Part shown: in pieces, positions 52,717 to 60,056 of the stretch | How positions within the stretch are numbered: position 1 is the first letter of the stretch | Layout of the letters: each line of letters begins with the position of its first letter | Notes under the pieces: model-generated | The model's input: the letters and a program-made list of their open reading frames with translations, nothing else | Database searches by the model: none | Told to the model about the DNA's origin: nothing | Program-made: the position numbers and the translations under genes | Assembly: GCA_900540185.1 (NCBI GenBank) | Contig: UQFH01000002.1 | Location: 1 to 64,000 of the forward strand | From: an uncultured Eubacteriales bacterium | GTDB lineage: Bacteria > Bacillota > Clostridia > Tissierellales > Peptoniphilaceae | DNA length: 64,000 nt | Reading direction: 5' to 3'

Positions 52717-53919
52717 ATGTTTTTTTATCAACAACTTGAAAATGATTTGTACAGAATTGGAGTGAACGACAGACGCACGGCGAGATTTGAAAATATGTTC
52801 CCGATGCCGGACGGAGTAAGCTACAATTCATATCTCATAAAGGATGAAAAGAAAGTTCTTTTTGATACTGTTGACGCATCTTTTATTAATGATTTTTATT
52901 CAAATTTAAACCATGCGCTTGGCGAAGACAAGCTCGACTATCTTGTAATCACTCACATGGAGCCGGACCACAGCTCAGCAATAAATATGGTTTTAAAGGA
53001 TCACCCGGATTGCAAACTCGTGGGAAATAAAAAAACTTTCCAATTTATGGAACAATTCTTCGGCGATAAATTTACCGACAGATATTTGGAAGTTAAAAAC
53101 GGCGAAACGCTTGAAATAGGAAAGAGAACACTCGAATTTGTGTTTGCACCGATGGTCCATTGGCCGGAAGTAATGTTTGTTTTGTCGAGCGAAGGAGAAC
53201 TCTTCAGCGCCGACGCTTTCGGAACATTCGGAGCGATTGAAGGACACTACTCAAGCGACTTGATTGACATGGACAGAGCTTTTATTGACGAAGCGAGAAG
53301 ATATTACATCAACATCGTCGGAAAACAAGGTCGCTCAGTTTCGGCAGTTCTAAAGAAACTCGAAGGCAAAGAAGTCAAAATGATTTTACCTTTGCACGGA
53401 CCGATTCACAGACAAAAAGAAAAAATCGAATACTTTATCGACAAATATAAAACTTGGGCGGGATTTGAAAGTGAAGAAGACGGAGTCTTGATTGCCTACT
53501 CTTCAATGTACGGAAACACAGAAGAAGCGGCGGACATGCTCGCATATGAACTTTCGGAAAACGGCGTGAAAAACATTCACATCTACGACGTTTCCGAATA
53601 CGACTACAGCTACATCATCTCCGATGCGCACAAATTCTCAAACTTCGTATACACCGCAATCAACTACAACACCGACCTCTACCCGAGAATGGATGCATTC
53701 TTGAGAGAACTCGTCGGCACCGGCTTCCAAAATAGAAAAGTCTCAGTTATCACAAACATGAGCTGGGGCGGAAGAGCCGAAAAGATTGCCGAAGAAATTT
53801 TGGCAAACGCAAAACTTGAAAAAATCGGCGAAACAATCTCTCTAAAATCTTCACTCGATGAAGAAAAAGTGGGAGAGATTAAGGAGCTCGCCAAAGCTAT
53901 TGCAGAATCAATGAAATAG
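52717..53919 (+). CDS. fprA: Flavodiiron protein (FprA, type A)
   Basis: 400 residues. The N-terminal diiron MBL domain has His80-Glu82-Asp84-His85 (HMEPDHSS), with further ligands in MVHWPEVMF, SADAFGTFG and LPLHGPIH. The C-terminal flavodoxin domain starts near 262 with LIAYSSMYGNTEEAAD. No rubredoxin or reductase domain is fused, so it is class A. It reduces O2 to water and/or NO to N2O, fitting oxygen defence in an anaerobe. RBS GGAGGAG; monocistronic. Confidence 0.95.
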   Translation: MFFYQQLENDLYRIGVNDRRTARFENMFPMPDGVSYNSYLIKDEKKVLFDTVDASFINDFYSNLNHALGEDKLDYLVITHMEPDHSSAINMVLKDHPDCKLVGNKKTFQFMEQFFGDKFTDRYLEVKNGETLEIGKRTLEFVFAPMVHWPEVMFVLSSEGELFSADAFGTFGAIEGHYSSDLIDMDRAFIDEARRYYINIVGKQGRSVSAVLKKLEGKEVKMILPLHGPIHRQKEKIEYFIDKYKTWAGFESEEDGVLIAYSSMYGNTEEAADMLAYELSENGVKNIHIYDVSEYDYSYIISDAHKFSNFVYTAINYNTDLYPRMDAFLRELVGTGFQNRKVSVITNMSWGGRAEKIAEEILANAKLEKIGETISLKSSLDEEKVGEIKELAKAIAESMK

Positions 53920-53926
53920 GATGTAT

Positions 53927-53954
53927 AAAAAAGGCGTTTAATGCGCCTTTTTTA
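53927..53954 (+). terminator. Rho-independent terminator after fprA
   Basis: AAAAGGCG-tttaat-GCGCCTTTT with a T run. Confidence 0.9.
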
Positions 53955-53955
53955 T

Positions 53956-54235
53956 TTGCGGTCTATTTTGCGACCTGCTTGCAAACGTCAATTATTTGAT
54001 TGCTCGGAGTGCACTTGAGCACACCTGCGCAATCAAAAATTGAGTATGCGGCGCATCTCATCAAAATATCCTCGCAAACTGATTTTATATCTGCGGTCTA
54101 TATGTGAATTATTATATAAAAGAAGAAAACGCCGCCGTAGCGGGACGGCACTGTGTGTCCTCCCGCAAAAAAACCTCACTCCTAAAATATTTCATCTAAG
54201 CGTTTCTCATCGAAAATTCCTAGCAAATGGATTTT
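53956..54235 (+). repeat. Repeat island: F, F/A chimera
   Basis: TTTGCGGTCTATTTTGCGA opens like family A but runs into the right part of F (ACACCTGCGCAATCAAAAAT...ATCAAAATATCCTCGCAAA, to 54080). Then GCCGCCGTAGCGGGACGGC (54131) joins CCTCACTCCTAAAATATTTC and AAGCGTTTCTCATCGAAAAT, the right half of A. No gene. Confidence 0.75.
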
Positions 54236-54267
54236 ATAATTGCGCGTAATTAATTGTAGAAACTTGA

Positions 54268-54374
54268 AAACACTGCCGTAGCGGGACGGTTCTGCGAATC
54301 CTCCCGCCTAAACACCTGCGCGATCAAAAATTGAGTTTGCGGCGCATCTCATCAAAATATCCTCGCAAACTGAT
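54268..54374 (+). repeat. Interspersed repeat, family F (copy 2)
   Basis: Nearly identical to 33238-33345: CTGCCGTAGCGGGACGGTTC, CACCTGCGCGATCAAAAATT, ATCAAAATATCCTCGCAAA. Confidence 0.85.
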
Positions 54375-54399
54375 TTTATATTTACGGGATTTTCGCGAT

Positions 54400-54660
54400 A
54401 AAGTTTTGAGGCTGTATTATTTTTTGTACGCAGAACGTAGCGGCTGGCATACGTTACAACGTGAAAAAGAAATCTTTGATTTCGTTTTTGAGCGAGAAGT
54501 AACGACGTCCTGCCGCAAAAAGCCTCACTCCTAAAATATTTCATCTAAGCGTTTCTCATCGAAAATTCCTCGCAAATAACGGCGAAGATTAATTGTAGAA
54601 AATTGCAAACGCCGTCCGTAACGATGGCACTTTGTGTCCCGCTGCCAATAGGGAGAATTG
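54400..54660 (+). repeat. Further mosaic repeat fragments
   Basis: TTTTCGCGATAAAG (left A end), a C-like fragment with AGAAATC-ttt-GATTTC (54469-54484), the right half of A (CCTCACTCCTAAAATATTTC to CTCGCAAATAACGG, 54522-54582) and a short C fragment (AACGCCGTCCGTAACG, 54608). A terminator-like TGCCC / GGGCA hairpin with a T run lies at 54702-54731. No gene. Confidence 0.65.
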
Positions 54661-54796
54661 TTGACAAAGAGCCTTTTATTCATTAGAATGTCCCTTTATT
54701 TCCGTGCCCGGATTTAATGGGGCATTATATTTTTTGCTACATATTTTATTGTTATCAAGATAAAGCAGGTGGGTATAAATTAGAAGGAGGGATATT

Positions 54797-55945
54797 ATGA
54801 ATCAGAAAATTGTTATTTCAGCTTTAGTATTTGCTTCGATTTTTATTTTCGGTTGCAAAAAAGATGTGGAACCTAAAAAGCCGGTTGCACTTATCGAGGG
54901 AGACGAAAACAAGGCGGCATATAACGAGTTTTTAAAGACAAATCTTGAGACGATTTTAAATGATGAAACCGCATTGGAAAACAATTTTGTTTATTCGCCG
55001 TTTTCGTACAGGAGGGCGCTTGAAAGTTTGACTCTTGTGACGGATGATTTTACCGACAGTCCTTATTTCGGAGCTAAGCTTTTAAAGGATGCCGACGGAA
55101 ACAATTTCAAGTCGAAGACGGAAGTAATTTTGAACAAAGATATGTTTAATATTAAAAACAAGGTTGACGAGTTTGTATTAAAAGATTTTCCGGGCGGCGC
55201 AGAGGACGAGTCGAAAAAGATTCAAAAGGATGTTTTGGGAGAGGTTATTTTGACACCTTCATACAAACCTGAGAATGCACTCGTGGTTTTAAATGCGACG
55301 GCGTTTGAAGGAAAGTGGGCGGAGGCTTTCGAAAAAAGTCGAACCTACAAGGATAATTTCACGACAATTTCGGGAGATGTTGCCCGGAAGGATTTTATGC
55401 AAGGAAATATCGACAATGTTGTTCTACAAAATGAGCTTGTAGACATCGGTAGAAAGAGTATGGAAACGCCGGGGGACTATGCATATTTTTTGGATGTGAA
55501 AAATCCGACATCGGAAAATATTTTGGAGGTTGCAAGAGAGCTTCCAGGATATATTGAGTCGATGGAAAATCTTTCGACAAGTCTCGGAGTGAGCGAAAGA
55601 GAAACTGTATTTCTCGCTGTGCCGAAGTGCGACATCAAAACGAATGTAGATATTTTGGAGCTTGAGAAAAAGGGCGAGAACAAAGAGATTTTTGAGAAAG
55701 TAATTGACACAAATGACAATCTCGAAAGATTAAGCGACGAACCGCTTTTTATTTCGGACATAAAACAAGCTGCATCTTTTAAGATGGACGAAAATAAAAT
55801 CGTGGCGAAAGCGGCGACGGAAATTACGATGGAGACTATGATGGCTCCGGCGGACGAACCGTTTGAAATAATCCTCGACAGTCCGCATTTTATAGTCACG
55901 ACAACAAACGGCGTGATTACATTTGTTGCGCTTGTTGTGAAGTAG
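54797..55945 (+). CDS. Serpin-family lipoprotein
   Basis: 382 residues, exported and lipidated: lipobox IFGC (Cys20), then a short linker. Several serpin landmarks occur in order: NFVYSPFSYRRALESL (helix B, 'SPxS'), ALVVLNATAFEGKWAEAF (the NA-x-F-GKW block), FLAVPKCDIKT (the LPKF strand), FISDIKQAASFKMDENKIVA KAATEI (strand 5A and hinge, about 320-343) and SPHFIVTTTNGVITFVALVV (C-terminal HPFLF-type strands). The reactive-centre loop lies about 337-360. Serpins trap serine or cysteine proteases; a membrane-tethered one could block host proteases or spare the cell from its own surface subtilase. RBS GAAGGAGGG. Confidence 0.8.
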   Translation: MNQKIVISALVFASIFIFGCKKDVEPKKPVALIEGDENKAAYNEFLKTNLETILNDETALENNFVYSPFSYRRALESLTLVTDDFTDSPYFGAKLLKDADGNNFKSKTEVILNKDMFNIKNKVDEFVLKDFPGGAEDESKKIQKDVLGEVILTPSYKPENALVVLNATAFEGKWAEAFEKSRTYKDNFTTISGDVARKDFMQGNIDNVVLQNELVDIGRKSMETPGDYAYFLDVKNPTSENILEVARELPGYIESMENLSTSLGVSERETVFLAVPKCDIKTNVDILELEKKGENKEIFEKVIDTNDNLERLSDEPLFISDIKQAASFKMDENKIVAKAATEITMETMMAPADEPFEIILDSPHFIVTTTNGVITFVALVVK

Positions 55946-55953
55946 ATATAAAT

Positions 55954-55986
55954 TATTGCACGTGATGGGCGTGCAATTTTTTTGTA
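55954..55986 (+). terminator. Rho-independent terminator after the serpin gene
   Basis: ATTGCACG / CGTGCAAT stem with T run. The same terminator type recurs after the duplicated serpin 3' end. Confidence 0.9.
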
Positions 55987-56096
55987 TTAATTATAAAATT
56001 TCAGACAATACTTTAAATCTCATACTATATCATCGAATAAACAATATAAAAATATGGTATAATTAAGTATAATATTTGCCGGAGAGGAGGGATACT

Positions 56097-57515
56097 TTGA
56101 ACTTAAAAGACTATCTTGGAGAAACAAATCTATATGATAAAAAAGAAAAATTAGAAATAAATAAGCCGAAGTCTTGGTTAAAATCTGTGTCAGCCTTTGC
56201 TAATATTAGAGGTGGGAAGCTAATATTTGGAGTAAAAGAAGATAACACAATTCTTGGACTTAGTGACTATCAAGAAGTTTCTGAAAATATTTCTGAAATC
56301 ATCAAAACTAAAATGGATCCGAATCCGGAATTTGATATGGAAATAAAGGAAATTGATGGAAAAGTTATATTGATTTTAAGTGTATTTGACGGAAAAAACA
56401 CTCCATACTTTGTAGTAGATGGTGGAACGAGAACAGCCTACAAAAGAATAGGAAATCAAAGTGTCCCTGCCAATAGAATGGACTTATTTAATTTATCGCT
56501 AAAAGGAGAACATATGAGTTACGATTCTCTTCAGTCAAAGAAAAGATTAGAAGATGTAACTTTTAAAGAGCTTAGCATAGAATATAAAAATAGGACAGAG
56601 AAAGAATTTGAAGTTAAAGATTTGAAATCTTTTGGACTTGTAAATGAGGAGGGAAACCTAACCATAGCAGGAGCTTTATTTGCAGATAACTATCAAGTTT
56701 ATCAGTCAAGGGTATTTTGTACTAGATGGAATGGGATTACTAAAGCGAATGGTCGAATAGATGCTTTAGATGATGCTGAATTTGAAGGAAATATAATTTA
56801 TCTTTTAAAAGCGTCTTTGGACTTTGTGAAAAGAAATTCAAAAAAGATGTGGAAGAAAGGTCCGGTTTATAGAATAGAATATCCGGAATATCCGGAAAGG
56901 GCAGTCCAAGAAGCTATAGTAAACGCATTAATCCACAGAGATTATTCTGTGATAGGTAGTGAAGTTCATGTAGATATATATGACGATAGGTTAGAAATAT
57001 ATTCTCCTGGAGGAATGTATGACGGAACATTCGTGCAGGATCTCAATCCGTTGAATGTATCTTCCACAAGACGAAATCCAATCATAGCGGATGTATTTGC
57101 TAGAATGGATTTAATGGAAAGACGAGGATCCGGACTCAGAAAAATTATAGAAGCTTATGAAGCTGAAGAAAATTATAAAGAAGAATTAAAGCCGGAGTTT
57201 AAGTCGACAGAATCTTCTTTTATTACGATTCTAAAAAATCTAAATTATGACACCCAAAATGTCACCCAAAATGTCACTCAAAATGTCACCCAAAGTGAGG
57301 GACAAAATGACGGTCAAAAATTAAAGCCAAGTGATAGGCGTTATAAAATTCTTGAAATAATAAAAAATAATCCTAAAATAACTGCCTATGATTTATCTAA
57401 ACAATTTAATGTAACTGACAGAACTATAAAAAGAGATTTAAAAATTCTCACAGATGAAAAAACCATCGGGTATATAGGAAGCGCTAAAAATGGATATTGG
57501 ATAGTAAACGAATAA
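56097..57515 (+). CDS. AlbA_2 (Schlafen)/ATPase/HTH transcriptional regulator-like protein
   Basis: 472 residues. The N-terminal AlbA_2 domain shows FANIRGGKLIFGVKEDNTI. The middle and C-terminal ATPase part has EAIVNALIHRDYSVIGSEVH, RLEIYSPGG and RRNPIIADVFARMDLMERRG. An NVTQ tandem repeat (about 385-400) leads to a DeoR-like helix-turn-helix (KITAYDLSKQFNVTDRTIKR). Such 'putative DNA-binding' proteins are common in accessory DNA. It starts with TTG at 56097 behind GAGGAGGG; the open frame from 56076 would include the site itself. Its codons are visibly more AT-rich and less GAC/AAC-biased than its neighbours, suggesting acquisition. Confidence 0.85.
   Translation: MNLKDYLGETNLYDKKEKLEINKPKSWLKSVSAFANIRGGKLIFGVKEDNTILGLSDYQEVSENISEIIKTKMDPNPEFDMEIKEIDGKVILILSVFDGKNTPYFVVDGGTRTAYKRIGNQSVPANRMDLFNLSLKGEHMSYDSLQSKKRLEDVTFKELSIEYKNRTEKEFEVKDLKSFGLVNEEGNLTIAGALFADNYQVYQSRVFCTRWNGITKANGRIDALDDAEFEGNIIYLLKASLDFVKRNSKKMWKKGPVYRIEYPEYPERAVQEAIVNALIHRDYSVIGSEVHVDIYDDRLEIYSPGGMYDGTFVQDLNPLNVSSTRRNPIIADVFARMDLMERRGSGLRKIIEAYEAEENYKEELKPEFKSTESSFITILKNLNYDTQNVTQNVTQNVTQSEGQNDGQKLKPSDRRYKILEIIKNNPKITAYDLSKQFNVTDRTIKRDLKILTDEKTIGYIGSAKNGYWIVNE
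57251..57298 (+). repeat. In-frame 12-bp tandem repeat
   Basis: Four units of CACCCAAAATGT (third CACTCAAAATGT, fourth CACCCAAAGTGA) encode an Asn-Val-Thr-Gln linker before the HTH domain. Unit changes would alter linker length without breaking the frame. Confidence 0.9.
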
Positions 57516-57580
57516 AGTTAATAAGAAAATCGACTTGTCGCATGAAAAACAAAATAGTCGGATAAAAGTAATGAACTCAT

Positions 57581-57652
57581 TCTCGACAGTCCACATTTTA
57601 TAGTCACGACAACAAACGGTGTGATTACATTTGTTGCGCTTGTTGTGTAGTA
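57581..57652 (+). pseudogene. Remnant of a serpin gene 3' end
   Basis: This segment nearly repeats 55873-55945, the end of the serpin gene. The same frame reads LDSPHFIVTTTNGVITFVAL and stops one codon earlier (GTG TAG instead of GTG AAG TAG). The similarity continues through the terminator. No serpin start or body precedes it. Confidence 0.85.
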
Positions 57653-57662
57653 GATTTTTAAA

Positions 57663-57697
57663 ATTATTGCACGCATATCGCGTGCAATTTTTTTATA
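57663..57697 (+). terminator. Duplicated serpin terminator
   Basis: ATTGCACG-catat-CGCGTGCAAT with a T run. The arms match the first copy (55954-55986) but the loop differs. Confidence 0.85.
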
Positions 57698-57740
57698 TTT
57701 TTTGGAAAGGAAATTTTAATTTTATCTTAATCTTTTTCTA

Positions 57741-57769
57741 TTGACAAAGTCTTCTTAAGTATATATAAT
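57741..57769 (+). promoter_or_regulatory. Promoter of the rpmG-secE-nusG-rplKA unit
   Basis: TTGACA (57741-57746), 17-bp spacer, TATAAT (57764-57769): consensus promoter. Confidence 0.88.
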
Positions 57770-57781
57770 ATTTATTGAGAA

Positions 57782-57807
57782 TCAAGGGGCGAACCCCTTG
57801 ACTTTTT
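57782..57807 (+). promoter_or_regulatory. Leader hairpin, possible attenuator
   Basis: Perfect TCAAGGGG-cgaa-CCCCTTGA stem followed by CTTTTT, only a few bases after the predicted transcription start and about 65 nt before rpmG. It may be a very early terminator or a 5' protective hairpin. Confidence 0.55.
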
Positions 57808-57869
57808 GGTGTTTATTATTGTATAATAAACTATATCTCAGATTTATAAAAGCTTGGGAGGTGAAGCGA

Positions 57870-58019
57870 ATGAGAGATAGTATCACCTTAGAATGCACTG
57901 AGTGCAAACAAAGAAATTATGTGACAGACAAGAACAAGAAAAACACTACTGACAGAGTCGAACTCAAGAAGTATTGCAAGTTCTGTAAAAAGCACACAGT
58001 ACACAAGGAAACAAAATAG
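57870..58019 (+). CDS. rpmG: 50S ribosomal protein L33
   Basis: 49 residues, the zinc-binding (C+) form with two CxxC pairs: CTEC near residue 9 and CKFC near 37. The ATG at 57870 follows GGGAGGTG; upstream in-frame codons lie in the leader and are not used. First gene of the unit, 14 nt before secE. Confidence 0.96.
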   Translation: MRDSITLECTECKQRNYVTDKNKKNTTDRVELKKYCKFCKKHTVHKETK

Positions 58020-58033
58020 GAAAGGAAGAGAGC

Positions 58034-58243
58034 ATGGCTACAGAAACAAAAGTTGAGAAAAAGGGCAAATTGGCAACTTACATCAACGGCGTTAAAGTTG
58101 AAAGTAAGAAAGTTGTTTGGCCTTCATTCAAAACGGTAACGAACTATACCGCAGTGGTTATCGCAGTTAGTATCCTTATCAGTCTCATTATTTACGGACT
58201 CGATTTAGGTATTGGTTATCTTTATTCACTAATTTTAAAGTAA
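58034..58243 (+). CDS. secE: Preprotein translocase subunit SecE
   Basis: 69 residues, single-span form: an amphipathic KVESKKVVWPSFKTV segment, then one membrane helix (about 41-63). It clamps SecY in the export channel. The classic position before nusG supports the call. nusG starts 1 nt later. Confidence 0.95.
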   Translation: MATETKVEKKGKLATYINGVKVESKKVVWPSFKTVTNYTAVVIAVSILISLIIYGLDLGIGYLYSLILK

Positions 58244-58244
58244 A

Positions 58245-58778
58245 ATGACCGACGACAGAAAAAAAGATGCCAAGTGGTATGTGGTTCACACATACAGCGG
58301 CCACGAAAACAAAGTCAAAGCAACCTTGGAAAAGATGGTTGAAAACAGGGGACATATTGACGATATTTATGATATTGTCGTGCCGATGGAAAACTACTAC
58401 GACAAGGACAATCCGGGAAAGGTTAAACAAAGAAAGAGTTATCCGGGTTATGTTCTTATAAATATGGTGGTTGATGACGATTCATGGTATTTGGTCAGAA
58501 ACACGAGAGGGGTTACAGGTTTTGTTGGTCCCGGTGGAAAGCCGGTCGCACTGACGGACAGAGAGCTCAAAGGTCTCGGAATGGTTGATCAAATTGAAAA
58601 GAAGCCGGTTGATGTCAAAGCAGGAGATAGAGTTTTGATTATGAGCGGCGCTATGCGTGATCAAGTGGCAACAGTCCAATCTGTTGATGAAAAGACTAGA
58701 AGATTAACTGTATTTGTTGAAATGTTCGGAAGACAAACAGTCACCGAACTCGATTTCGATCAAATAGAAAAGATTTAA
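58245..58778 (+). CDS. nusG: Transcription termination/antitermination protein NusG
   Basis: 177 residues: NGN domain (WYVVHTYSGHENKVKATLEK, then SYPGYVLINMVVDD and RNTRGVTGFVG) and C-terminal KOW domain (VKAGDRVLIMSGAMRDQVAT). It couples RNA polymerase with ribosome or Rho. Starts right after secE. Confidence 0.97.
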   Translation: MTDDRKKDAKWYVVHTYSGHENKVKATLEKMVENRGHIDDIYDIVVPMENYYDKDNPGKVKQRKSYPGYVLINMVVDDDSWYLVRNTRGVTGFVGPGGKPVALTDRELKGLGMVDQIEKKPVDVKAGDRVLIMSGAMRDQVATVQSVDEKTRRLTVFVEMFGRQTVTELDFDQIEKI

Positions 58779-58838
58779 TTTAATGAAGAGGTGGAAGAAG
58801 CGCTCCCTTCGTACCACGATATATTTAAGGAGGAAATT

Positions 58839-59264
58839 ATGGCAAAAAAAGTTCAAGCAATTGTAAAGTTGCAAATCCCTGCAGGAAAGGCTACTCCTGC
58901 ACCACCGGTCGGTACCGCTCTCGGACCTCACGGTGTTAATATTGTTCAATTTACAAAAGAATTTAACGCTAAAACAGCTGATAAGGCAGGACTTATTATT
59001 CCGGTTGTTTTAACGGTATATCAAGATAGGTCGTTTACCTTTATTACAAAGACTCCGCCGGCTGCTGTTTTAATTAAAAAAGCTTTAAAACTTGATTCAG
59101 CATCAGGAGAACCAAACAAGAAAAAAGTTGGTAAGTTAACTAAGGCTCAATTAAAAGAAATAGCAGAAACAAAGATGCCGGACTTAAATGCAGCAGATAT
59201 TGAAGCTGCAATGAGACTCGTTGCAGGTACTGCTAGAAGCATGGGCGTAGAAGTAGAAAAGTAA
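58839..59264 (+). CDS. rplK: 50S ribosomal protein L11
   Basis: 141 residues, normal length: VQAIVKLQIPAGKATPAPPV, GPHGVNIVQF and the C-terminal RNA-binding AAMRLVAGTARSMGV. It forms the GTPase-associated centre. The ATG at 58839 has AAGGAGG 5 nt upstream; the in-frame ATG 48 nt before is in the intergenic region. Confidence 0.97.
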   Translation: MAKKVQAIVKLQIPAGKATPAPPVGTALGPHGVNIVQFTKEFNAKTADKAGLIIPVVLTVYQDRSFTFITKTPPAAVLIKKALKLDSASGEPNKKKVGKLTKAQLKEIAETKMPDLNAADIEAAMRLVAGTARSMGVEVEK

Positions 59265-59301
59265 GTGGGAGAATTTTTCGTATAACCACAAGGAGGTAAA
59301 T

Positions 59302-60000
59302 ATGGCTAGAAGAGGCAAAAAATACCGTGAAGCGGTAAAAACTTATGATAGACAAGAGCTGTTCGATATGGAACCGGCTATAGATAAATGTTTGGAACTT
59401 GCAAAGGCAAATTTCGACGAAACAATCGAACTCCACGTAAGACTTGGAGTTGACTCAAGACACGCAGACCAACAAGTTCGTGGTGCAATTGTATTGCCGC
59501 ACGGAACAGGTAAAGAAGTAAGAGTGCTTGTAATTGCAAAGGGCGACAAAGAAAAAGAAGCTCGTGAAGCAGGCGCAGATTTCGTCGGTGCTGAAGATAT
59601 GATCGAAAAGATTCAAAAGGAAAACTGGTTTGATTTCGATACACTTATTGCAACACCGGACATGATGGGTCTTGTAGGTCGTCTCGGTAAGGTTTTGGGA
59701 CCTAAGGGACTCATGCCGAACCCTAAGAGTGGAACAGTTACAATGGAAGTTGAAAAAGCTGTTAAAGAAATTAAAGCTGGTAAAGTTGAATACAGACTTG
59801 ACAAAGCAAATATCATTCACACAGTGATTGGAAAGAAGAGCTTCGGCAAGCAAAAATTGGCTGAAAACATGCAAGCTCTCATGAGCGCAATTGTTAAAGC
59901 TAAACCGGCTGCAGCAAAGGGTAAATATTTAAAAAATGTTACTCTTACATCAACAATGGGTCCTGGAATCAAATTGAATCCGGCAAAATTTGGTGAATAG
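59302..60000 (+). CDS. rplA: 50S ribosomal protein L1
   Basis: 232 residues: ETIELHVRLGVDSRHADQQV, VRGAIVLPHGTGK, VLGPKGLMPNPKSGTV and KPAAAKGKYLKNVTLTSTMG. It forms the L1 stalk that moves E-site tRNA, and can autoregulate. RBS AAGGAGG. The usual next gene, rplJ, is absent here and lies about 50 kb away in this window. Confidence 0.97.
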   Translation: MARRGKKYREAVKTYDRQELFDMEPAIDKCLELAKANFDETIELHVRLGVDSRHADQQVRGAIVLPHGTGKEVRVLVIAKGDKEKEAREAGADFVGAEDMIEKIQKENWFDFDTLIATPDMMGLVGRLGKVLGPKGLMPNPKSGTVTMEVEKAVKEIKAGKVEYRLDKANIIHTVIGKKSFGKQKLAENMQALMSAIVKAKPAAAKGKYLKNVTLTSTMGPGIKLNPAKFGE

Positions 60001-60007
60001 ATTTTAA

Positions 60008-60047
60008 AGGGTTTTGGGAATTTTTTCCCGAGACCCTATTTTTTTAA
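60008..60047 (+). terminator. Rho-independent terminator after rplA
   Basis: AGGGT-ttt-GGGAA / TTCCC-gag-ACCCT stem with seven T residues. Confidence 0.92.
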
Positions 60048-60056
60048 GGAGTTTTT

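Noticed and set aside
56000..57700. Insertion sequence around the AlbA_2 gene
   Set aside because: No transposase, integrase or terminal inverted repeats are visible; only the duplicated serpin tail flanks it.
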